This document shows positions 1 through 8,996 of a stretch of 64,000 nucleotides of DNA, piece by piece (position 1 is the first letter of the stretch; the number at the start of each line of letters is the position of its first letter). The notes beneath the pieces were generated by a model that saw only the letters and a list, made by a program, of their open reading frames with translations, was not told where the DNA came from and ran no database searches. This DNA comes from Taiwanofungus camphoratus (Eukaryota; Basidiomycota; Agaricomycetes; Polyporales; Taiwanofungaceae): NCBI GenBank assembly GCA_003999685.1, contig CP021223.1, forward strand, positions 1,054,001 through 1,118,000. Reading direction: 5' to 3'. Both the position numbers and the translations under genes were made by a program.

Positions 1-257
1 TTACTAGATCAGCGAGAGGCTCAGGTGCTACGATCGGCGGCAGTGAGAAGGAGAAGATGCGACATATTCAGGATGATACTCACATCCCAGACCAAGTATC
101 TTGTCGACGTTGCGTACAGCATAAACTCCGGTCAAGGTACTCACGACAATTTGCCATGGCGTGAAGCGTTCTGCAGGGTGATCACCTCATGATTTGCTGC
201 ACAGAAACATGACGTTCGTACTTACGGTGCAAGGTCCGACTTGCCCGCCTCAGCCAT
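1..257 (-). CDS. 5' end of a membrane-associated protein gene, runs off the left edge
   Basis: A short multi-exon reading can be built on the minus strand: exon 1 257-245 (starts MAEA), exon 2 170-84, exon 3 27-1, leaving the window. Introns are 244-171 (a GC-AG intron with donor GCAAGT) and 83-28 (GT-AG). The exon-2/3 peptide reads RFTPWQIVVSTLTGVYAVRN then KILGLGSPEPLADLV. This resembles, from memory, the hydrophobic N-terminus of a basidiomycete membrane-anchored family related to alpha/beta-hydrolases. I could not verify this and no catalytic part is present. The first exon rests on a non-canonical donor, so the start is the weakest part. The LINE inserted about 330 bp upstream of this ATG. 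Confidence 0.42.
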
Positions 258-571
258 AATACACGTGGCCCTCCTGGGTTCCCTCGTATAATTCTCCAAA
301 TCCAGAAGATAATGACAAGGAAGACCTAAGATGACGCGGGTCAAATCCGGTATAGCAAAGCTTGCCTGACACGATGCGAACCTGAGCTCGTTTCCAGGAG
401 GGACTAGGGCGGCCGAGTAGATGGTCAATCATTGTAAGATGGTAGTGGGTCAAAGAGAGAACCGGGCATGCAATGGGACGACATCCTACGAAGGTCTGAA
501 CACTAGCATGTGATTATCGATTGGGACGAGGGAGTGCTCTGCAGATGCCCTTTCTGGAAGTCTGCTGACAT
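258..571. other. Intergenic left flank, presumed promoter of the edge gene
   Basis: No gene could be supported here. Overlapping short minus-strand frames exist but show no motif. By position it is the upstream region of the minus-strand gene at the edge and the left flank of the LINE insertion. Confidence 0.5.
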
Positions 572-583
572 AATCATATGACC
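572..583. repeat. Target-site duplication, LINE copy A, left
   Basis: The sequence aatcatatgacc is repeated exactly at 20171-20182 on the far side of the LINE. A 13th base (T) is shared but cannot be separated from the T tract that follows. It abuts the poly-T tract, which is the poly-A tail of the minus-strand LINE. Confidence 0.9.
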
Positions 584-897
584 TTTTTTTTTTTTTAATT
601 CCTCGGGTTTATACTCCATACGACGTAGGTACATGTAGAGTAATAATGATAGTAAGTGGGCATCCGCGCCCACATGAGCGGCACACCTACAGTTTTCGGT
701 GTCCTCGTTATATGGCGTGGGCATGTAATCCAACAAGGTCTGACAGGAAGCGTACAGTCGCCATATGACGCCATACCCGACCCCGACCCGTCTTTCACGC
801 TCTGTGTGTTTGCTCGGCCCGGTACCCCGTTCCGTCGGCAAAACACTTAAGGAACTGAGTCTAGCCCTACAGGTTTCGGGCCTCAGTTATCTGTTAG
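584..897 (-). other. LINE copy A 3' UTR and poly-A tail
   Basis: This lies between the ORF2 stop (898) and the tail. The terminal part, beginning cctcgggtttatactccata next to the T tract, is nearly identical in copy B (25673 onward) and is also kept in the relic at 44964-45018. It is therefore the conserved 3' end of the family and a probable recognition region for the element's reverse transcriptase. Confidence 0.8.
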
Positions 898-3800
898 TTA
901 GACGGGAGGGTCATCGCGGATACTGGGTTCCGCTATCCCCTCGTCTATCCAATTATGGTACATTTCGAACGCCTTTGCTTCGGCGTCGTACCACTCACAG
1001 AAATCCCGGTATTTTCCACCCAGGGCGGTGGTCATGCCAGGATCTAAATGTCGGTCCTCATGGAACCGTTGCCAGGCCGCTTGTCTTCCGACAGTGTGGC
1101 ACATTAGACGTGCACGAGTGAATGTTCTTGTGCGCGCAGCTTCAGCTTCGAGTAGAGATTCAGCCAGAATCTCTGCCCAGTCAAAGGTGGAGACCATCGG
1201 GTTGAGCCGAAGGAACTCCATTATGTCATCCGGGGTCCATCCCTTTTGTTCAGGGGGCCCCATCAGAAGCGGATCACGAGGACCCTGTTGGCGCTTCGTC
1301 CTTATCCAGAATGGACAGTCAAAGAGCACATGTTCCCTGGTTTCCTCCGCTCCGCATAGGCAGAGGTGAGGGCCAGGGATGTTGAACCGAGAGCGGTATT
1401 CACCGCCAGGGAAATGGTTGGTGAGCACACGACATACGCGTGCCACCTCCTTGTTGGACTTGCCAGCTGCTTTCAAGACCCACGTGCCCTTGGCCGTAGT
1501 CCCGTGCAGCGGTAAGGCGTCCTCGGTTACTTTCCATAACCGTCGGCCGCGATAGTTGGGGTTATCGACTTGTGTCCCCCAGCGCTTTTTGACCCTTGCC
1601 TTTACACGGGCAAGGGCCATCGATTGTGAGATGAATTCCGGTTGAGGATCATCCAATGCTTTCTTCGCAAGTTCGTCAACGAACTCGTTCTGAAAAATGC
1701 CTTTATGGGATGGAACCCATAAAAGGACGATGCGTCGGCGTTCATCTGCATCAAGGAACGCGCGGACGTGTTGAGAGGCCATGATCGCCGCCATTTGCGA
1801 CGACCCGACTTCCGGCTTAAATATTCGGTCAAGTGCCGATTGGTTATCGGAACAGACCGTGAGGGTGGTGATGTGGGCAGGGACGTCACGGACCGCTTCT
1901 CGCAGTCCGCGCGCCAATGCCAGCATCTCCGCATCGAAGCTCTGGACCTTACCGGCCCCGAATCTTCCATGGGCAACGTGATCTTCCCCGTCAACGACGA
2001 GCCACGCACTACCAGATCTTACTGTGGGTGCATTTTTGTACGACCCATCAGTGAATAACATTCGCCCTTCTGGCTGGGCCAACTGGCGCCGGAATTCCGG
2101 CCACCAGGTGTACTCCAACCAGTCGGCAAATTCAGGAGAGTTTTTGTTTGGACCTTTTCCGTCCAAAAACATCCGCTCGAAGCGATCAATGTACCGATCC
2201 ACGACCCGATCGCCGGGCCGCGCCTCCGGGTGGAGTGGTGCAAAGTCTTCTGATGACTGCCTCCCGATGCGATCTATGAACGTCATGGGGGTGATAGCCT
2301 GTTTTTTGCCACGTCGCGAGTTAAGCGGCCATGGCGCAGTGATATTGGTGACGTTTGTCGCCCAGTATGGTGGAAGAGCGGCCCTCATTGGGTGCCCTTC
2401 ATGAACTCGCCGCGCTCTAAGTGCAGCTTTTTCCATGTACCGGTCAACCTGGATGCGGATGGGGACCAACCCACCCAACATTTCCATTGCCCCGATCGGT
2501 GTGGTCTTAAAGCAGCCGGTTATCCATCGAGCTGCTCTTGACTGAGCGGTCTGCAATTCTTTTGCAGCCCATTTGAGGCCCTTCCATTGTGGGTTCCACC
2601 ACAGTTGAGCGCCGTATAGCATCAGCGGAACGACGTGCGCTATATAGAGCCGTCGTTTGTTGATGGGATGGAATCCGCGTGCCGAGTTACCGAGCATGCG
2701 GAGTGCGTTGCACGTGCTGGCCGCCTTATTGGCGTAGAACCCGCACGTGTGCATGGAAGCTAAGCTTGGGGTCTAAAAAGAATCCAAGATAGCGCATCGT
2801 GTCCTTTGCTCGCAAAGTGACGTCATGTCCATCTGTTCGGATGGTTAGATCCGGACCGAGGGGTCGGGAAGTCGAATACCCCTTCTGGCGCTTCCAGAAG
2901 TGCATCAACTCTAACTTGTCTCCTTCGACGCCTAAACCTAAACGGTTCAGGTCGCCTACGAGATTATGGAAGACATCCGCCAGAATGGCGTTGTTCTTCA
3001 ATATAAGGGCTTGCGGGCTGTCATCAACAGCCTTTGGCGAAGCCGCCATGATGAGACCGTCGTCCACATAGAACTGAGTCCCGGTTCGGCCCGGTTGTAC
3101 CAAATGGACTGGCGCCCACTTGTGTATGACCGGTGCAATATAGACCCCAGATAAAATTGGGGATAAGCTAGAACCCTGACCGACTCCGACATCAAAGTCA
3201 GATGGATCGGTCAGGTTACCGTTAAACAAGAATCGGGTTTTACGCCCAACCAAGTAATTTGCCATGAAATTGCAGAGCTTACTATTGAAGCCCTGTTTTC
3301 GCATGATTCCTACCAACGCATCATGATTGATGGACGGGTAGAATTGGGACACATCGAGCAATAGCACCGATGGGATAAGGTTGCGCGCCCATGCCTCTTT
3401 GACATTGTGCACAAGTTGAATGCCAGCGTCAGTGGTGCTATGCTGCATAGCCCCGCCGAACTGGCATGGGTGTAGGATTCCCCACTTCTGGGCATCCCAC
3501 TGCATTCGCTTGGCAATGATCTTCTCGAACAATTTGCCGAAGCAGTTTAGCAAGCAGATAGGCCTGTAGGCCTTTGCTAGCGTATAGTCCGGTTTGTTCG
3601 GTTTGGGTAAAACCACCGTAACAGACCGCTTGAAGACGCTCGGGTAAACCTCGAAATCGAGGCAGGCGTTATAGTACGCGCGCAGCCATTGCCGCACGTG
3701 TATGCCGAGATCAGTCTCGATGCCCTCCTCGGAGCGCTCAATCTGGTCCACCATCCATTTAATCCACATCCAGTTCACGTGATCGGGACCGGGTGCGGAC

Positions 3801-5383
3801 GTATTGCTAGTAGATTTGAGATTCTCGCGAATCTCAGTCTCACTAATGTCTGGTAAAGTCAATTCCTCCCTTTGAGGAATTTCGTTTACGAATGTCAGAT
3901 CCACCGGCCGTGGGTTGGCAGGCGTGAACTGGTTTTGGAAAGCACGACTGAGATCAGCCGCACTTTGAACTGGTGTACCATCAGCTTGCCGCAGCTGAAT
4001 AGTGGCCTCTTGTCGTCTCGGCTTTGTCCAGGCGACAAAGTCCGAGATCGATTGGGGACTGGATTCATCCATGATCCGGTCAAAGTGTGCACGCTTCGCC
4101 CGCTTCGTGGCACGGCGAAGTGTTGCACGTTGTTTATGCCGTTCAGACCGGAGTTCAGCGGCAACATCGTATGCATCTGCAGTGGCCTGAGCTCCAGGTC
4201 CCAACTGATGACGTGTGTAACGGTACTGCCCAGACGCCGCGCTAAGGCGGTGTTGGGTGTTCGCTAACTTAGTGGCCGCATGGGAGCATGCAGCATCCCA
4301 CCACGACTTTGCACGTTTGGATGGACATTTTACTGCTGAAAACTCCATCCATAGTCGTTGGAGGTCTCGCTCTAGGCGATCCCCCATTCGTTCAACGCCT
4401 TGGGCGCTGCTGAAGTGTGTGGGGTAATCGACGAATAGTTTCGCCGTTGCCGTCACAAATTGTTGGGCCGCGTCACCGGTACGAGGAATACCCCGCACCG
4501 GTTCTGGCTCAACTTCAATCGGCATCTCCCACCGCAGGACCGCGTGGTCGCTGTTGTGGCGATGTGACATGAGTACATGAAGGTTTTGGCCTTCATAGTA
4601 CGCTGGGTCGATCCACACCAAGTCTATGACTCCGGGTGTGAGAGCGATGTTGTGGGAGCGCCAAGTGACTGGACCGTCCTGGGCGTTCATCAAGACCAAG
4701 TCGAGTTCGGCCTGGGCCAACTCGATGAGGCGGTTGGAATCAGCGTAGTGCGGAGGCCGCACCCGAGATCCTGCAGCGCGTGTGTCCCATAATGGGTGGC
4801 GGAGATTGAAATCCCCGCACATGCACGCAATGGGTGGAAGCGCGTGTACACGTGTTTCCAAATATCGGACAGCATCAAAGGTGGTGCTGTCATTATATAC
4901 GTTCAGGACATTGAAGTCCCCGGACGGAAGCTTAAGCGCTACCATAAGGCAGTCCTTATGGGAGACGCTGTGAGTGACAACTTGCGGGGAGGCCGCAGCC
5001 CACCGCTTGTTGACATAAACTGCGACTCGGGAATCTTTCGATGCCCCGAGGCACTTGAACGAGGCATGGGCGGACGTATTCTCATACGCCTCCCCGTCTC
5101 GTGACTTAGCTGAAGCCACATCCTTGATGCGGCCCCAGAATATCTCTTGGATACAGATTATATCAGCATCCCTATGTCTTTCTAACAGAATGCCAGTGTT
5201 TTCCGCCGATTTCTGGACATTTGCACTAATAATCGTGAGAACCTGTCGATTATTCAACTCATTCTCGTTTTTTACACTTCCAGCAGTTGGGCTAGGTGTG
5301 CGGTTGAGATCCGGTATCTCATTTGGAGATTCAGATCTGTCATGTGTAATATTTACAATCGTACTTTGCGTTGTACTATACAT
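898..5383 (-). pseudogene. LINE copy A ORF2 (endonuclease-RT-RNase H), frameshifted
   Basis: Read from the minus strand, ORF2 begins at the ATG at 5383. The open frame reaches further upstream only through a TTG. The N-terminal part carries the AP-type endonuclease (GDFN and SDHAVL motifs). Next come the reverse transcriptase, with catalytic FYVDD near 3060, an RNase H (DGSYKN, then SDNQSAL, then WVPSHKG), and a C-terminal C-x-C-x7-H-x4-C finger. The frame breaks near 2740. The copy-A stretch aacccgcacgtg has one base more than aaccgtacgtg in copy B, which splits ORF2 into 5389-2726 and 2754-898. The ATG lies 22 nt after the ORF1 stop. It would supply target nicking and target-primed reverse transcription if intact. 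Confidence 0.9.
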
Positions 5384-5405
5384 AGGCAACTATTAAATTG
5401 TCCGC

Positions 5406-7349
5406 TTATGCATGGGATTCTTCCGCGACTCGAGGCCTAGGCGTGCTCGAGCCGCTGGAATGTATCTCTCCGCTTTCGTGATCCGATACCTCTTCTCCAT
5501 CAGAAGGGTCCGTAATCTCAAGTGACTCGCCTGAAGGTCCAGGCCTAGCCGGTTGTTTGCCTCGTGCCTTTTCAGAAAGGCCACGCAGCTTTCCTCTGGT
5601 GGCAGCTTTTGCTGCTGCCGCCCTTCCTTTGGCAACTGATACCACCGGCGGGTGTGCCTTATGCCATTGTTGGTCACGTCGCTTCTTTGCCCACTGGCAC
5701 TTGGGCGAATCGGCTTGGTGTCCATCGTCACCAGTTTTTCCACAATTGGGGCAGCTGGCATGTTCGGGTGGGCATGCGATCGTTGTTACCGACATCGCTG
5801 CCCTTCGTTGTGCACAACATGAAGATTTTTCTTCATGTAGTGCCAATATATGAGGTTCGCCACATTTGACACAACACTCATGTGCGGATTGACAAAGGGG
5901 GGCAATATGACCCCATCGCCAGCATCGGAGACAGAGCGGGACTGTTGTTGTCTCGGTCCACGGTTGTAAACGGTACGTTTTGCCAAAAAGGCGGACCGGT
6001 TTCTTCATGATCCGGATGGCCGTAGAACCAGACCGGGTGTCGAGTATGGCAAAAATGAATAAGCCACTGCCGCCAGAAGCCGATTGGTATCGGGCTTTGG
6101 GCGAATGGTGTGGGTGTAAGACTATTTCCTCCGCCCACTCATTGTTCCGCACAAGTTCTTGGAATACTTCTAGCGGTGTGTATTCGATCCTAGTTCCATC
6201 CCGGTACAGCGGGAATGCCTTGATCGCCATTTGCGTGATGATATGGGCCCAGTCAAGCGTTAGCCCAACCGGGTTCATTCCATCTGGTGCTACATGTGGA
6301 GCGACTAGTCGTCCCATGCCAGCTCTGAGGGCGCCCAATTCCATGGTGGTAGGGCGTTCACTGCATACCAAATGTACCTCCCCATTTCCGGGTGGCACTA
6401 TGGCGTTAACGAGATAGTTGACGGAGTTGCCTGCTCCAGCCAACAATTGTTGGACGACTACCTTGAGGTTGTCGACATTCAGAAGATCTCCGAGTTCTAG
6501 GGCTCGGTCAAATCTTAGTACTACCGTCTTAGGGCTTGCACCCCGGGCCGGTTGTGTCGCGTGCTTGATCACGGGAGGGGGGCGAACATTTGAAGTGGCG
6601 CCAATTGTGATCATAGGACGGGTAGGATCCCGTGCCACCATCGTGGGGCCTGTCCCACGTCCTCGTCCTAATCCAGGACGGGGCCGAGGGTCGCGCGTGT
6701 ATCTGCTATCGCCAGTTCGACTTGTCGGTTGGGCGGGGGCAGCCATGCCTTGCGCTATGCGTAATGCATCTGACAAGGAGATGTTGGGGGCGGTTTGTGC
6801 GATCTCTGTCGCTCCCCGTATGTCGTCCCAATTGGGACCATCATCGGCTGTAAGATCGATTACCGGACCGGTATTCGTCCTTTTAGCTGCGGGCGAAGCT
6901 GCCCTACTCCTTGTGGGAGAGGGTGGGGCTGCGCGCTTCTTTCCCTTGTCTACCGGTGCAGATTTGGGTCCTTCATTAGGCGGCGACTGGATTCGCACCT
7001 GTTTGGGTGTCTGTTTCGCAGACGATGAGGCCGTAGCGGCAGAGTACCCTGGTGCTACGGCAGCTATTCCTTCCACTCTCTTTGATAATGCTCTGAGGGT
7101 GGACGTGTTTGTGATGACAGCTTGGAAAAGTTTTCCGCTGTCGTTGGTGGTCGAGGTCGCAATGGCCCCGAGCGTAGTGCGTGCTCCTTCAAACCATTGA
7201 TCCGATGGTTTGGGTAGTACAGATGTAAGTGCTATCGACATTTCACCGATAGTCTTGCGTTGTTCGGCAATGGTGGATTCCAACTCCGTCCTGATGTCGA
7301 CAAGTTCGCGTACACGGGTGGCTAGATGGCCTATCCCGTTGAGATCCGC
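5406..7349 (-). pseudogene. LINE copy A ORF1, 3' part (zinc-knuckle Gag-like protein)
   Basis: This is the C-terminal two-thirds of ORF1, cut off from its start by the Gypsy insertion at 7349/7350. Positions 7346-7349 are one copy of the 4-bp duplication. The segment has a coiled-coil-like start (VRELVDIRTELESTIAEQ), a low-complexity Pro/Ser/Arg region, a conserved globular block, and a cysteine cluster near 5760-5940. That cluster includes CLRCWRWGHIAPLC (C-x2-C-x4-H-x4-C) and CPNCG. Such proteins bind the element RNA. The stop TAA is at 5408-5406. Joined to 19425-20109 without the duplicated 4 bp, ORF1 would be 875 codons including the stop. Confidence 0.88.
7346..7349. repeat. Target-site duplication of the Gypsy element, left (ccgc)
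   Basis: ccgc is found immediately before the left LTR and immediately after the right LTR (19425-19428). It extends to neither 5 nor 6 bp. Removing one copy and the element restores the LINE ORF1 frame exactly, with the junction peptide EHIADLNGIGH. This confirms the boundary. Confidence 0.92.
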
Positions 7350-8956
7350 TGATGAGTCCCGTAGCCTCCTGGCCCCGAATCGCGATTTTAGGAGCTTTCT
7401 AATCCCCCAACCGACCACTCTAAGACTCTCCTACAGCCTACGACAGGAGGGATAGGTTCCTATAAAGTTCCTAACGCCCCCTCTCTTTCCTAAACCCTCC
7501 TAACACCCTACGAAGTCTTGCGAAGCCACACGAGGTGCTACGAGATTTCGAATGCTAGACGCGAAGTCCCTAACTCCTGCTAAGTCCACTATCGGACACT
7601 GCCGGCCCTCCCATACTGTTCCATTGGATCTAGGTCCTATCTACTACGTCACTCATCCCGGGCTTAGCTAAGAAGTCTTAGCTAAGTCTCTCCTAGCTCT
7701 TGTGATTGCAGCTACCTCCGATAGGCTCCGAAACGGTCCGAAGTTCCGGAAGCTGGACGTAGGAAGCCTTGTGCACCCCCATGGGTCTCGATCCTATGCC
7801 ATAAGGTCATCCTAGGGCGTACCCACATGACCCTCCACCCAGTTAGGACACCTCCTGCCCCGATTAGGCCAAGTCCCGCTGCTAAGAACTTCGTGCGCTC
7901 TTAGCCCGCTAAGATAGGTGATCACGGCGCATGGCTGCTCTCGGATAGTCATCCTGCCCTCGTGAATGAAGTTGGTCACCTTTCTACCATTCGTAGTTCC
8001 CCTGTTTCAGTTCCTAATTAGTTCCTATCCTCCTCGTGTTCACTTCGGAGTCCATGCGTTTTAGTACACATTTCGGACTCGTAAGGATCACTTCGCGCAA
8101 GATTAGTTCACCTCACGCTCCCCTATTTAGTCAGAGGTAGTTTACTATGTACGAGAGAGACCCCTCAGTGCACGCTTCTCTCTTTGGAATACCAGTTCCC
8201 CTGTAGCTCCGATCTCAGGAAAAGCGCCGCGAGTACAACCTTAGGAACGGTCCTAAGGTCCCTAAGTCTCCACCCCAGCTTCATTTCAGTACCTTTGAAC
8301 TACGTCTACGCTCGCGATATATCTACGAACCACGTCTACGCTTCCCGAACTACGCACTACGATCTACGAAAGTCGCCGTGACTTCGCACCCTTCGGCACC
8401 TCATATAGCACCTATCCGGTGGGCCTCCGCCTTAGTTATACCCTTAGGCTCACGTTGCGTTATCCCTACGTCCTACCAATAGCCCTACGACTCGCCCATA
8501 GCCTTAGTTACAGGCTATAGTACAGCTCCCTACGCCCTCGAACTCCCCGACCTCTCCTACAGGTCTCCTACGCTAGCCAGACCTCGCCCACTTCGCTCTA
8601 ACACACCCCTAAGCCTTACGCCCTTTAGCTAACTCTAGCTAGAAGGACTTCGCAACATCTACGAAGTCAGCTCGCGCAATTTAGCTAAAACTTCGAAGGA
8701 CTTCGCAAAACCTCGAAGAACTTCGCATACTTCGGAGGGCCTCGCAAGGCCTCAGGGTTAGTATAGCACTTAGGAACAAGATCCTGTTGTGCAGGACCCT
8801 TGGCCCCTTACTCCCCCACTTATAAAAACAAGACATACAGGTTTCCCGGTATCATACAGGTTGTAGCTCCTACCCTCACACCTTCACAGTTATCACACTA
8901 CCCCCAGCCACGTTGCGGAGCACTCCCTAGGTACCAGGGTCCCCTAGGTCGTATCA
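7350..8956 (+). repeat. Left LTR of the Gypsy element
   Basis: 1,607 bp, starting tgatgagtcccgt and ending gtatca. The matching right LTR is offset by exactly 10,468 bp throughout, so there is no net indel. The sequence is rich in ctacga and cttcg words. It contains a TATA-like box at 8821. Short open frames inside it are repeated identically in the other LTR and are not genes. Confidence 0.95.
8821..8828 (+). promoter_or_regulatory. TATA-like box in the left LTR
   Basis: TATAAAAA lies 128 bp before the LTR end, where a U3 promoter feeding a short R-U5 would be expected. The same motif is at 19289-19296 in the right LTR. It is a position-based inference; no transcript start can be seen. Confidence 0.55.
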
Positions 8957-8960
8957 TTTC

Positions 8961-8978
8961 TGGAGCCCACCGCGAGGG
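8961..8978 (+). other. Candidate primer-binding site
   Basis: Starts 4 nt after the left LTR with TGGAGCCCACCGCGAGGG. The leading TGG is the complement of a tRNA 3' CCA end. I could not match the rest to a specific tRNA with confidence. Confidence 0.45.
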
Positions 8979-8996
8979 GGAGCAGTCAAGATTTCA

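Noticed and set aside
6418-7200. A 260-codon plus-strand frame
   Set aside because: Antisense shadow of LINE ORF1 without any recognisable feature.
7346-7418. The ORF1 frame starting at 7418
   Set aside because: The first 23 or so codons are LTR sequence read backwards. The LINE part begins at 7349.
8184-8381. A 65-codon frame present twice (also 18652-18849)
   Set aside because: Both copies lie at the same offset in the two LTRs, with no motif and no start context. It is repeat content, not a gene.
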